A DNA stretch of 49,535 nt from Parcubacteria group bacterium Gr01-1014_38 (GCA_007376145.1 VMFP01000006.1:1-49535); one strand, 5' to 3'. Positions 38,390-46,669 are shown, counted from the first letter of the stretch. Program-made: numbers and translations. Notes: generated from the sequence alone by a model not told the origin.

Positions 38390-39631
38390 TTATTGCCCGC
38401 GGACTCGCCGGAGTGCTCCGTGGAACTGCGTGATGAATGCCTCGGTCTGCTTTCGACGTGCTTCGACGCGCTCTGGACTGTCGTAGTTGGGGATGAGTAC
38501 AGAGGCAAGCGAGAGAATGGCTCGCTGGTCAGTGACCGGCTGGCCGGTGAGGATCTTGCGGACGGCGACGGCAACGGCGACGCCATTGAGTAGGGCCGCG
38601 CCGCCGAGCTGCGGCCATGTGGGGATCGTCTTCCCGATTTCAAGAAGCGATGCCTGCATGCGAGGCTCGACAATCTCCCAGCCGACGAGATGTTCGCCGA
38701 TCGTTTGTCCGACCACGGGCAGGGGAAGCTTTTCCCCGGCCCGAATGCGTGCCGCGATCTCCTCGGGCAACCGCCCGTGGAACGGTTTTGTGCTTGGATC
38801 GAGGTCGTACCGCTCAATGTCAATGAGTCCGCTGTCGCCGTTGTCCGTGGCCATCACGACGGGGATGCGGCGCTTTTTGGCTTCTTCCCGGATCCGCAGC
38901 TTCATACCAAGGTTATCAATCTCGTCAATCACCACGTTCAGTTGTGGGGGACCGTCAAAGAATCGCTCGATATTCTCTGCGGTCAGGCCATCCGTGAAGA
39001 GCGTGAGGTTAGCATAGGGATCAAGTTCATAGATCTGCTGCGCGGTCATGGAGACCTTCGGCTTGGTGAGGTCCGCAATGCTCCCGCGAATGCGGTTCAG
39101 GTTGGTGAGCTCGAGCGTATCGTGATCGGCCAGTCGGAGCCGTTTGGCGCCTCCCATGAGCACAAGCGCAAGCGCGACGCTGTTCCCCACGGACAGCCCC
39201 GCGATGCCGACGGTGCTGTGGTAGTACTTTTCCTGCTCGTCGGGAGGAATGAGATTGCGGTTCCGCGCGGTGCGGACATGCTGGAACTCCTCGTCCGGCA
39301 GGAGATGGAGGAGCGTATCGCGCCAGGGAAGATACGTCCACAGCCCCGCCCGCCACGGCTCTTTGCCGCCATCGTGCGCTTCCCGGTACGGCGCGAACTC
39401 CGTTTCGAGACGCACCTTGTCCTGATAGAGAGAGGGGTACTGGAGGATGAAGAGCTCCTTCAACTGCTGCTCGTACCGGTCAATAACCATCAGATGCGGA
39501 TTCTCGTCCAGCAGCTGGGAAAGCCGGGTTTGGTCGTCGTCGCGGGAGAGGTTGAAGAACTGCGGTTTGGGTTCCCGCGGCGCTTCGGCGGACGGCCGCA
39601 ACCGCGATACAAGGTCAGAAGAATACTTCAT
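38390..39631 (-). CDS. ThiF/E1-like adenylyltransferase family protein
   Basis: A 413-aa protein. STVGIAGLSVGNSVALALVL is the nucleotide-binding Gly motif (normally GxGxxG, here GLSVG), and LRLADHDTLELTNLNRI is the D-x-D/N-L-N-R ATP-binding signature of the ThiF/MoeB/E1 fold. The remainder has no clear catalytic Cys or CxxC zinc pairs, so a sulfur-carrier or ubiquitin-like role is uncertain. Its start overlaps the nitroreductase stop (ATGA). ThiF-nitroreductase pairs or fusions occur in actinobacteria and elsewhere, implying that the two act together. Confidence 0.82.
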   Translation of the reverse strand: MKYSSDLVSRLRPSAEAPREPKPQFFNLSRDDDQTRLSQLLDENPHLMVIDRYEQQLKELFILQYPSLYQDKVRLETEFAPYREAHDGGKEPWRAGLWTYLPWRDTLLHLLPDEEFQHVRTARNRNLIPPDEQEKYYHSTVGIAGLSVGNSVALALVLMGGAKRLRLADHDTLELTNLNRIRGSIADLTKPKVSMTAQQIYELDPYANLTLFTDGLTAENIERFFDGPPQLNVVIDEIDNLGMKLRIREEAKKRRIPVVMATDNGDSGLIDIERYDLDPSTKPFHGRLPEEIAARIRAGEKLPLPVVGQTIGEHLVGWEIVEPRMQASLLEIGKTIPTWPQLGGAALLNGVAVAVAVRKILTGQPVTDQRAILSLASVLIPNYDSPERVEARRKQTEAFITQFHGALRRVRGQ

Positions 39632-40659
39632 GCGCGAAGCACATCCTCCGCTGAACGCCGCGGCGTCGGATGCGGATCGTCCGGCCCATAGCCGATCCGC
39701 AGGAGCGTTTGCGCGCGCAAGCCGGTGATGCCAAGAAGCCGCTCGACCTGTTCGTGGAGCACCCCGGCCTCAAACGGCCCGGCGTACGGCGCGGCGCGCA
39801 GCCCATGCGCCACCGCGGCAAGCCAGACGCGCTCAAGAGCGACACCCACTTTCACCCATCCGCGCGGAGCGTCCTCCTTCGCACTGAATATGGCAACGAG
39901 TGGACTGCCAACGATGCGCAGTTGTGCTTTTTTGGCTTCTGCTTTCGCCATCGGCGGTAGGCGCACCATGACGCGGGCGAGAAGCGATGGTGCGTCAGAA
40001 ACACCAACCGCAAAGCCGGGCATACCGTCGGGCTGCTTGGTGAAATTATTCCGCACCCATCGGGAGAGTTCGGCGCGGAAGTCCGCGCGGCCGAGGGTTT
40101 CGAGCGTCGCCTGCGCCGTCAACTCTGCGAGTTGAAGAATCTGTTCTTTCTGCGTGACCAGATCGAGACGCACCTCCGGATCGCTCACCTGACCGCGGAG
40201 CCGCTGGAGGGTGTCAACAGGAACCGGACGCTGCTCGTAGGGAGCGCGATTCGTATGGCGCCGCGTGATTGCGGCAAAGAGCGCGTCGTTCCCCGGCGGT
40301 TCCGTCCCGCCGGAAACGAATGAGAACCGCGCAACGGGCAGGCCGCTGCCGCCGGAAAAATCTTCCTCGGCAACCCGAAAACCAAAATGCTCCGCCGCGA
40401 TGCGCAGGTTCGCCAGCGCGCACCCGAGGCTCACGTAGAGCTCGCGGTGCGTGGGATCCGACACGGAAAGCGCCCGAGAGAACTCGGGGAAGATGGTGAG
40501 GTGATTTCCCTCCACACGGAACACCCATGGCTGCGTGTTGTGCGCTGACGGCGCCAGCACGGCGTAGCGAAGGAGGAAGCGAAGTTTCTCCTCGAGTGCG
40601 CCATCCCGAGGGAGATCCGCTTCCCGGACAGTCCATGCTGCATAGGACCCAGCGCGCAT
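39628..40659 (-). CDS. Nitroreductase-family flavoprotein
   Basis: A 343-aa protein. The N-terminus FLLRYAVLAPSAHNTQPWVF is the FMN-binding A-P-S-x-x-N-x-Q-P-W motif; AAITRRHTNRAPYEQRPVP follows, and VALERVWLAAVAHGLRAAPY is the C-terminal L-x-A-x-x-x-G motif. It uses FMN and NAD(P)H to reduce an unknown substrate, or acts as a dehydrogenase or flavin-destructase-like enzyme as in the BluB/ThcOx relatives. ATG 40659 is preferred over the longer frame because a TATGGT hexamer lies 9 bases upstream. Coupled to the ThiF-like gene. Confidence 0.85.
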   Translation of the reverse strand: MRAGSYAAWTVREADLPRDGALEEKLRFLLRYAVLAPSAHNTQPWVFRVEGNHLTIFPEFSRALSVSDPTHRELYVSLGCALANLRIAAEHFGFRVAEEDFSGGSGLPVARFSFVSGGTEPPGNDALFAAITRRHTNRAPYEQRPVPVDTLQRLRGQVSDPEVRLDLVTQKEQILQLAELTAQATLETLGRADFRAELSRWVRNNFTKQPDGMPGFAVGVSDAPSLLARVMVRLPPMAKAEAKKAQLRIVGSPLVAIFSAKEDAPRGWVKVGVALERVWLAAVAHGLRAAPYAGPFEAGVLHEQVERLLGITGLRAQTLLRIGYGPDDPHPTPRRSAEDVLRA

Positions 40660-40689
40660 CGTGCGATCACCATACGCTGATTCCGTCGA

Positions 40690-40721
40690 GAAGAAAAAGC
40701 CCCTGATCACGTGATCAGGGG
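40690..40721 (-). terminator. Rho-independent terminator of the 72-aa membrane gene
   Basis: On the minus strand CCCCTGATCACGTGATCAGGGG is followed by CTTTTTCTTC. The perfect 22-base palindrome includes the TGATCA boxes. Confidence 0.88.
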
Positions 40722-40771
40722 TGTTGGTAGAGGGGAGAAAAAGCCATGAACCCTTGCCAACAAACCATAAA

Positions 40772-40990
40772 TTACAAGAATTTCTTCAGAAGCCAGACCA
40801 GGAGTTTGAACGGGAAGACAATCACACTGGTCAGAGCTTCGAGAAGAGTACCCACCAGTCGTTTCACCGATTTCTCGCCCATTCCCGTGACCTTCGCCAT
40901 CAGGTGCAGTGCAAAGAGGAGAAAACCGATGGACAGGAGCAGGGAGAACAGTTGGTTCAGGAGCTCGTGAGCGAGCGTCGTTTTGGTCAT
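40772..40990 (-). CDS. Small membrane protein (72 aa)
   Basis: The protein MTKTTLAHELLNQLFSLLLS... has a first transmembrane helix FSLLLSIGFLLFALHLMA, a short polar loop with Lys/Arg, then a second hydrophobic stretch LLEALTSVIVFPFKLLVWLL ending KKFL. Strong GGAGGAAATC before ATG 40990, a promoter at 41103-41130 and a terminator make it a real single-gene unit. No family recognised. The about 110-base leader holds no frame. Confidence 0.72.
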   Translation of the reverse strand: MTKTTLAHELLNQLFSLLLSIGFLLFALHLMAKVTGMGEKSVKRLVGTLLEALTSVIVFPFKLLVWLLKKFL

Positions 40991-41102
40991 GAGATTTCCT
41001 CCGTCTGACCATCTTGGAGTGCATCCGCCTCACACGCGTGAGACGCGATACTCCTTCTTCGCCCGCCGCAGCTTGTGGAATGAACCTGTCCCTTCCACTC
41101 CC

Positions 41103-41130
41103 AGCATACGCGCTGCGCGGAATGCGTCAA
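41103..41130 (-). promoter_or_regulatory. Promoter of the 72-aa membrane gene
   Basis: Minus-strand TTGACG (41125-41130), 16 bases, TATGCT (41103-41108). Confidence 0.75.
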
Positions 41131-41137
41131 GATACGT

Positions 41138-41170
41138 TCAAAAAAGACCACCGACGTCGTGTCGGTGGTG
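41138..41170 (-). terminator. Terminator of the protease gene
   Basis: Minus-strand ACCACCGAC-ACGAC-GTCGGTGGT followed by CTTTTTTG. It lies 25 bases after the distal TGA at 41195, not after the early TGA at 41372, which supports the longer ancestral frame. Confidence 0.9.
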
Positions 41171-41194
41171 TTGCGTTGGCGAGAAACAGCAATG

Positions 41195-41371
41195 TCAGTC
41201 GAGTTTGAGGCGCTGGTACTCTTGCCAGTCTTTCTGCGCGAGGCTGCGGCGACCAGCTTCCTGATGAATGATGGCTCGCGTCCGGTAGAAGTCCGCCTCA
41301 TGCGGGTCGAGGGTAATGGCGCTTTCGATCGAGGTGAGCGCTGCGGCCAACTGGCCGAGGTCTTTCGATGC
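41195..41371 (-). pseudogene. In-frame C-terminal extension of the protease beyond a TGA
   Basis: Directly after the TGA at 41372-41374 the same frame continues for 58 codons: ASKDLGQLAAALTSIESAIT, LDPHEADFYRTRAIIHQEAG, then AQKDWQEYQRLKLD and TGA. This has the TPR-like helix pattern (A-x-x-x-x-x-A-I-x-L-D-P) that the preceding C-terminus lacks to complete. It is probably the natural end of the protein cut off by one nonsense mutation, or expressed by readthrough. Confidence 0.75.
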
Positions 41372-42736
41372 TCAAGCTTCCAGCGCGAAGAATTTTGCCT
41401 TGATCTTCTCGGGCGGATCCCCCCGGAGCCAGTTATTCCGCACCCAGTGCAGTACCATGTACGCGCAGGTTCGGTCACCCGTGGCGTACCCCATCCAGCA
41501 GAGCTTATACCCAACGTCTATGTGACGGCGAGGACACGCGGGATCGAGCTGCATGGCCATGACGGAATCAGCATGGGCAGCCCGCACAATGCGGAGCTGC
41601 TCCGCTTTTGAGAGCTTCGCGTTCTCCAGAAACGGCTGCCCAATCACCGCGGCGCGTTCTGTATAGAGGTCGGCCCATCGCGGGTACTTCTCGATGAGTC
41701 GGTCAAGAAGCTTCCGTGCTTCACCCAACGTGCCGTCTTTGCGGAGCCGTCGCGCCCAGTGGTACTGGTTCACGTCGTCCGCGGGAATCTCTGCTGCGCG
41801 CTGCTGCCTGCAATCTCGCGCCGGATCTTCGGAAAGGCGGATGCCGTCACGCTCTGGGGTGAGACAGTCGCCGAGGCCGTCGGCCACCGCCAGGAGTTTC
41901 CAGAGCTCGTCGGTAAGGCACGTATCAGAGAGCATGACGCAACCGTCCCGGCTGCCCTTACAGAGCTGTACGCCAGCCCATGTGCAGACCCCGATGACCG
42001 TTCCGTCTCTTAGGAACACGGGTGCTCCACTGGCTCCCATCCATTCCGCTCCCGTGTATTGCGCGCGTTCAACTGTTCTGAACCGCGCGTAGGTGTGCAC
42101 AATCACTCCCGACTGAATGGCGGGCAGAGGAAGAGCATTCTGCCGCGGCCATCCCGGCATACGATGCACGGGAAAACCCAGCGTTGCGACAGATCGTCGT
42201 TGAACCTCCCTCTGCTGACCGGGACAGGCCAGACGGAATGCTTCCGGAAGTTCCGGACCGCTTTCCTCAAGCTGGAGAATCGCGACATCGGCACTCGAGC
42301 CGTCGATGATGCCGAGCAGTGTTCCCTCTTCCGCCTCCTGTCGGCGAATATCGGGGTGCAGCCAGACGTGCTTCACTTTGTGGACGCCCGCTCCTCCCAC
42401 CGCCCAGAGTCCTTGCCGCATCCGCTCGGGATCCGCTGTGTGGGCGGCAGTCGCGAGAAGTCGGTGCTTCCGGGAGATGAGAAAAGCCGTTCCGGCTCTT
42501 GCGCGGGGGGTCCCGAGGACGAAGACGGCGTCAGACAGACGCTTTCCGGACGCACAGAGTTCTTTGAATTCTTCATCCGTTGGTAGCCACTCCCACCACG
42601 GTCGGGGACCCCCCGGATCCTCCTTCGGCGGTGGGCCATCGAAAACGATCCGACCTTGTGCCCGCACGGGAGGAGAAATTACACAGAGAAGGGCAATCGT
42701 CGTGATGCCCCAGACACGTACGCACGAGCTGGACAT
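41372..42736 (-). CDS. Secreted trypsin-like serine protease with C-terminal TPR-like region
   Basis: A 454-aa protein. The signal peptide is VWGITTIALLCVISPPVRAQG. The catalytic triad is visible: LATAAHTAD (His), SADVAILQLE (Asp) and TGAEWMGASGAPVFLRDG (Ser in G-A-S-G). GFP and VIGVCTW complete the chymotrypsin fold. From about residue 330 helices such as LGEARKLLDRLIEKYPRWAD resemble TPR repeats for protein binding. It ends at TGA 41372, but the frame continues another 58 codons. GAAAGGG precedes ATG 42736 and a good promoter lies upstream. It acts outside the membrane, perhaps on surface or host-cell proteins. Confidence 0.86.
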   Translation of the reverse strand: MSSSCVRVWGITTIALLCVISPPVRAQGRIVFDGPPPKEDPGGPRPWWEWLPTDEEFKELCASGKRLSDAVFVLGTPRARAGTAFLISRKHRLLATAAHTADPERMRQGLWAVGGAGVHKVKHVWLHPDIRRQEAEEGTLLGIIDGSSADVAILQLEESGPELPEAFRLACPGQQREVQRRSVATLGFPVHRMPGWPRQNALPLPAIQSGVIVHTYARFRTVERAQYTGAEWMGASGAPVFLRDGTVIGVCTWAGVQLCKGSRDGCVMLSDTCLTDELWKLLAVADGLGDCLTPERDGIRLSEDPARDCRQQRAAEIPADDVNQYHWARRLRKDGTLGEARKLLDRLIEKYPRWADLYTERAAVIGQPFLENAKLSKAEQLRIVRAAHADSVMAMQLDPACPRRHIDVGYKLCWMGYATGDRTCAYMVLHWVRNNWLRGDPPEKIKAKFFALEA

Positions 42737-42788
42737 GATGGTCCCTTTCTCTTGAAAAAGGTTGTGAAGAGGACGTTCCGCAATTTCA

Positions 42789-42817
42789 GCTGTAGCAAAA
42801 AACTAACGGTGTGTCAA
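42789..42817 (-). promoter_or_regulatory. Promoter of the protease gene
   Basis: Minus-strand TTGACA (42812-42817), 17 bases, TACAGC (42789-42794). Confidence 0.68.
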
Positions 42818-42830
42818 TGGGACGTCGCGC

Positions 42831-42866
42831 AAAAAAAGATCGCCACTGGCGGATGCCAGCGGCGAT
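42831..42866 (-). terminator. Terminator of the PDZ gene
   Basis: Minus-strand ATCGCCGCTGGC-ATCC-GCCAGTGGCGAT (one G-U) then CTTTTTTT. Confidence 0.92.
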
Positions 42867-42890
42867 GGTGAACAGAGACTGCCAGAAAGG

Positions 42891-43331
42891 TCAGGGTTTG
42901 TCTTTCCTTCGCGAGGTCGGATTCTTGAGCGTCACCGTATGGGAAGCTGTGGTTCCGGTGCGGTGGCTTTTGATCGTGAGGAGAAGAGGTCCCGACTTGC
43001 GCATTTCCTGATTCCAGTTCTGAACAGTTCGGATCCGCCGCTTGTTGACGGAAACGATGAAGTCGGACATCTCGAGACCAACCCCTGCTGCCGGGCTTCT
43101 CTCTTCAACGTCCGTGATCCAGACGCCGGATTCCTGGATCTGGCCGCTGATGCCGAGCCCATGATCACTCGCCGTTCGAAGCTCGGGGACAGCTACGGTC
43201 CGCCCGTCCGGCAGACGGACTTCTTTTGTGGGCGGCTTGTAGTAGATCTCCCCCGCCGAACCAAGATTGCCCGACGTCAGAGCGAGGAAACCGAAAAGCA
43301 TCACAGTCAGAATACTCTCGCGCATACGCAT
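42891..43331 (-). CDS. Secreted single PDZ-domain protein
   Basis: A 146-aa protein. Signal peptide ILTVMLFGFLALTSGNLGSA, then a short Pro/Lys linker and one PDZ domain: LRTASDHGLGISGQIQESGV, VERSPAAGVGLEMSDFIVSV, NKRRIRTVQNWNQEMRK, and LLLTIKSHRTG. PDZ domains bind C-terminal peptides, so it may be an adaptor or regulator of the trypsin-like protease encoded next to it, as the PDZ parts of DegP-type proteases are. ATG 43331 follows GAGGGG. It has its own promoter and terminator. Confidence 0.85.
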   Translation of the reverse strand: MRMRESILTVMLFGFLALTSGNLGSAGEIYYKPPTKEVRLPDGRTVAVPELRTASDHGLGISGQIQESGVWITDVEERSPAAGVGLEMSDFIVSVNKRRIRTVQNWNQEMRKSGPLLLTIKSHRTGTTASHTVTLKNPTSRRKDKP

Positions 43332-43387
43332 TGTGCCCCTCGTGTGGAAAGAAGAAGGTTCGTAAAGAGCAGCGAAACTCTGCCAGA

Positions 43388-43415
43388 AGGATAGCTCAAA
43401 CCCCGCTTTTGTCAA
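43388..43415 (-). promoter_or_regulatory. Promoter of the PDZ gene
   Basis: Minus-strand TTGACA (43410-43415), 16 bases, TATCCT (43388-43393). Confidence 0.75.
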
Positions 43416-43440
43416 GGAACAACGGACGATACCTGCACCA

Positions 43441-43471
43441 AAAGAAGAGAGGGGTTTCACGCGGAAACCCC
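43441..43471 (-). terminator. Terminator of the lysozyme-like gene
   Basis: Minus-strand GGGGTTTC-CGCGT-GAAACCCC followed by TCTCTTCTTT, 24 bases after the stop at 43495. Confidence 0.85.
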
Positions 43472-43494
43472 TCGGAGAACATCCAAAAAATGAG

Positions 43495-44667
43495 CTACTT
43501 ACTCCCTCGAACTTTCAAACTACGAAGGACGACTGCTGCGGCCCTCGTGGCCCTCTCTCCGCCAGCGATCCCAGAGAAGTACACACTCTTGTCGTAGTCG
43601 AAGGCAATAATACCGAAGTGACCGCCTTCTCTAGCCCAGGTGGCTGGCAACCGCTCCTCGCCGATAGTAGTCTTCCCAATCTGCACGCCGGGGCGGTAGG
43701 TAATGATACCCTTCCGCCCACCGTTCGCGAGCGGACTCCGGACAAGTCCGGCCTTCATCGAGCGGACGATCGCATCCGCGGTGTAGTCCACCGTCGGTCC
43801 CATCCCCGGATGTCGGATGAGCGTCATGTAGATGGACGGATCAGCGCCGCGTTCTGTGATGATGACCCCATCAGAATCCCGCCGATCAATTTTCCATTCT
43901 TTCGGGAGTGTGAACTGGAACGGGCCGAAGGTCTCGGTTTCCCCGAGCACAGGCTGGTCGGAATCGCTGGCGGAAAATCCTACAAAGGGATCTGCCGGAG
44001 AATCTCGCGGTAGCGTTGGCTGCAGTGCAGGGGGTACCCTGCTCCCGACGTCAATGCGCGGGGCACGGCGGGGTTGCTCGGTTCTTTCACCCTGACGGGC
44101 AACTCCTGGTTTACCCCCGAACGTCTCGGAGACTTTCTGCGAGACATCTTCGATAAGTTCCCGCTGGTCAGGCGAGATCCCACGCGGCGGCTTATAGCCC
44201 CCGGCGTAGAATCCTTCGCGGTGGGCCATGGCATCAGTGAGTCGGTCGAGCTCAGGATCGGTGAGTCGTCCGATCCGTGTTCCTTTGAGGTCGGGAATAA
44301 TGTCGGCCCCGTAGCCACGGCCACTCCACTTCCGTAATGCTGCTTCCAGATCAAGATCCCGATACGCGCCCGAACGAAGGAGGTCACGAGCGGCACGGAA
44401 CCCCGTGTCCACGTCCCGAAACTTCAGGAACTTTCCCCCGTCCGTCGCCGACACCGGATCAATCGTGGCGAGTCCCTGCTCCACCCAATGCTTGGTTGCA
44501 CCGCCGTACTTGATGTTCAGCGGGTTGTTATTCCGCTGCGGGCGGTTGAGGGGGTTCTGCGGCTTGTCCCCAGCGCTCTGTGCGAAGGCAGCGCTCGCGA
44601 AGCCAAGGAAGAGGTGAAACCAGAACGCAGACCCAGACCAAAAGAAACGAACCTCGCGTGGGCTCAT
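43495..44667 (-). CDS. Secreted protein with P5/lysozyme-like domain
   Basis: A 390-aa protein. The N-terminus FWFHLFLGFASAAFAQSAGD is a signal peptide. QRNNNPLNIKYGGATKHWVE, FLKFRDVDTGFRAARDLLRS and KWSGRGYGADIIPDL match the R-N-N-N-P-x-N-I-x-x-G...F...G-x-x-A motif of phage P5-type and related murein-hydrolase-like domains. Residues 230-390 form a separate domain (FGPFQFTLPKEWKIDRRDSD, SIYMTLIRHPGMG) resembling PsbP/lipoprotein-type surface domains. Likely role: cell-wall binding or cleavage outside the cell. AAAGGGGG before ATG 44667; terminator at its end. Confidence 0.78.
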   Translation of the reverse strand: MSPREVRFFWSGSAFWFHLFLGFASAAFAQSAGDKPQNPLNRPQRNNNPLNIKYGGATKHWVEQGLATIDPVSATDGGKFLKFRDVDTGFRAARDLLRSGAYRDLDLEAALRKWSGRGYGADIIPDLKGTRIGRLTDPELDRLTDAMAHREGFYAGGYKPPRGISPDQRELIEDVSQKVSETFGGKPGVARQGERTEQPRRAPRIDVGSRVPPALQPTLPRDSPADPFVGFSASDSDQPVLGETETFGPFQFTLPKEWKIDRRDSDGVIITERGADPSIYMTLIRHPGMGPTVDYTADAIVRSMKAGLVRSPLANGGRKGIITYRPGVQIGKTTIGEERLPATWAREGGHFGIIAFDYDKSVYFSGIAGGERATRAAAVVLRSLKVRGSK

Positions 44668-44789
44668 ACGATTCCCCCTTTCATGATGGCCGTATGGATT
44701 CCTGTGAGTTTTCGAACGAACTGACCAAATTCAGTCCGCAGGACCGGTATACCGCGCGGGGAGCCGCGGGTCAACCCACGAGATCCTTC

Positions 44790-44806
44790 TCCCGCCTGCG
44801 GCGGGA
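44790..44806. repeat. Hairpin TCCCGC-CTGCG-GCGGGA
   Basis: A GC-rich palindrome lying 20 bases after the murA stop. It lacks a T tract, so it is a weak terminator or a REP-like element. Confidence 0.5.
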
Positions 44807-44826
44807 TCAGGATGACACCCAAAAAG

Positions 44827-46167
44827 TTATCCCTCTTCGACGATAATGTCGGCTCCGAGACCGCGTAATTTCTCCACGAGATTCTCGTACCCCCGCTCGA
44901 TCTTCTCGACCCCGCGAACGCGCGAGGTTCCCTCGGCGATGAGTGCTGCGATGAGATAACTGAACCCAGCTCGGAGATCCGGAACCTCCATATCGTGCGC
45001 GGTGAGCGGCGTGGGGCCGCGCACGACCGCACTGTGCGGAAAGTCCCGATCCCGGAAGCGGCACTCCCGCCCCCCGAGACACCGGGGGAAGAGGTCCATG
45101 TTCGCTCCCATCTGCTGGAGGGTCTCGGCATAGTCGAGCCGACGCTCGTGCACGGTGTCGTGAACGACGGACGTGCCTTCCGCCTGGGTCAGGAGAATCG
45201 TGAACGGCGGCTGCCAATCGGTCATGAAGCCCGGGTGGACGCCGGTCTCGAAAGCAAGGGACTTGAGCGGGTTGGTGTGGGAGAAGCGGATGCCGTTCTC
45301 CCGCACTTCGAACCCGGCACCGATCTTCCGGAGCGCGTTGAGGAACGTCCGGAGGTCCGCCTGCTGCGCTCCCTCGATGAAGATACTCCCCTTGGTCGCG
45401 ATCGCCGCGGCGGCAAAGGAAACCGCTTCGTTCCGATCGGGAATCACCGCGTGTTCCGCACCCTGGAGCCAAGAGGAAAACCCCTTGATGATGGGGGAAA
45501 CGCCCTCGATGATGTACGTGCGATCCGTCTCGTGGGAGATAATCGCGCCCATCTTCTGGAGCAAGTCTATGAGATCGAGAATTTCCGGTTCCACTGCCGC
45601 ATTCTTCAACACCGTCGTCCCTTCTGCGAAGACGCTCCCAAGGAGAAGACTTTCCGTGGCCATGACGCTCGGGAACGGGAGGGTGATGACCGTGCCGCGC
45701 AATTTCTTCTGCGTAAGGGTAAAGACGAGGATATTCCCTTTCTCCACCACCTCGGCGCCGAGCGCGCGGTACCCCGCGATGTGGAAATCAACTGGGCGCT
45801 TTCCGACATCGTCTCCGCCGAGGAGGGGGACTTCCGCGTGCCCTAAACGCGCAAGGAGAGGCCCCACGAGGAGAATCGGAACCCGATTGCGTCCGGAGAA
45901 GGTCTCCGAGACGTGCGCGTTCTCCACCTGCTTCGTGAGGAGATGGACGCTATGCTCGCCGGACCAGGTCACGGAAGTACCGAGACTCTCCACCATCTTG
46001 AGCGTAATGTCCACGTCCCCGATGCGGGGAATATTCGACAAGTGGACCGACTCCGACGAGAGGAGACTCGCCACAATGAGTTTCGTCGCTGCGTTCTTCC
46101 CCCCGCTGACCCGCACGGTGCCGTGGAGCGGAACACCACCCTGGACGACATAGGAGCGTTCAGCCAT
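44827..46167 (-). CDS. murA: UDP-N-acetylglucosamine 1-carboxyvinyltransferase
   Basis: A 446-aa enolpyruvyl transferase catalysing the first committed peptidoglycan step (PEP + UDP-GlcNAc). VRVSGGKNAATKLIVASLL is the N-terminal K-N-A motif; VPLLGGDDVGKRPVDFH is the catalytic loop, where the usual Cys (GGCAIGARPVDLH) is Asp. This Cys-to-Asp change is known from fosfomycin-insensitive MurA enzymes of mycobacteria and chlamydiae. MEVPDLRAGFSYLIAALIAEG closes the family. ATG 46167 gives the usual N-terminus; TATACC lies 10 bases upstream. It overlaps the methyltransferase gene end by 8 bases. Confidence 0.93.
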   Translation of the reverse strand: MAERSYVVQGGVPLHGTVRVSGGKNAATKLIVASLLSSESVHLSNIPRIGDVDITLKMVESLGTSVTWSGEHSVHLLTKQVENAHVSETFSGRNRVPILLVGPLLARLGHAEVPLLGGDDVGKRPVDFHIAGYRALGAEVVEKGNILVFTLTQKKLRGTVITLPFPSVMATESLLLGSVFAEGTTVLKNAAVEPEILDLIDLLQKMGAIISHETDRTYIIEGVSPIIKGFSSWLQGAEHAVIPDRNEAVSFAAAAIATKGSIFIEGAQQADLRTFLNALRKIGAGFEVRENGIRFSHTNPLKSLAFETGVHPGFMTDWQPPFTILLTQAEGTSVVHDTVHERRLDYAETLQQMGANMDLFPRCLGGRECRFRDRDFPHSAVVRGPTPLTAHDMEVPDLRAGFSYLIAALIAEGTSRVRGVEKIERGYENLVEKLRGLGADIIVEEG

Positions 46168-46669
46168 GGGAAGAAACGGTATACCGGTAGAGTGGCGCAC
46201 ACCCGGGAAGACGCAAGACCTCCGCGGCGGGCGTCCCGGGCAGCGGGAAGGCATAGGAGAGCACGCGAACCGGATGCTGCGTCCGCCGGTGGGCAAGCGC
46301 GGCGGCGAGCAGGGGCATCGTCGCAGGTCGGAGAAACGCAAAAATCACCGTGGCAGCAGAGAGGTCCGCGCGGAAGCCGTCGGCGAGCCTGACGGTGACG
46401 CGCGCTCGGTTCCGCCGGGTGCGGAACCACGCAAAGACCCAGAGAAACGGCGACAGTTCGTAGCCCACCGCCGTCGCGCCACGCCGAGCCGCGGCAACGA
46501 GAACCCGACCGTCACCGGCACCGATATCCACGACGACATCACCCGGCTGAACGGAGGCCGCGGCTAAGCCCGCGCCCACGGCACGGCGCGGCGTCGGCAG
46601 CCAGGGAGCACCGCGCCATGCCGCGTAGGCGGTGAGCGCCAGCGCACCGAAGAAAAGGGACAGTACCAC
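46160..46669 (-). CDS. Membrane-anchored SAM-dependent methyltransferase
   Basis: A 169-aa protein from GTG 46669 (GGAGGTG upstream). An N-terminal transmembrane helix VVLSLFFGALALTAYAAW is followed by motif I GDVVVDIGAGDGRVLVAAAR and the acidic strand end TAVGYELSP. A short C-terminal part (FAFLRPATMPLLAAALAHRR) lacks further motifs. The class is small membrane-tethered methyltransferases, possibly acting on lipids or membrane proteins. It immediately precedes murA and may be co-transcribed with it. Confidence 0.8.
   Translation of the reverse strand: MVLSLFFGALALTAYAAWRGAPWLPTPRRAVGAGLAAASVQPGDVVVDIGAGDGRVLVAAARRGATAVGYELSPFLWVFAWFRTRRNRARVTVRLADGFRADLSAATVIFAFLRPATMPLLAAALAHRRTQHPVRVLSYAFPLPGTPAAEVLRLPGCAPLYRYTVSSHG

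Noticed and set aside
41372-41374. UGA recoded as Gly or Trp (code 25 or 4)
   Set aside because: Several well-defined genes end in TGA with a neighbouring start right there (12058, 26225, 28985, 38023, 38288), so TGA is a normal stop.
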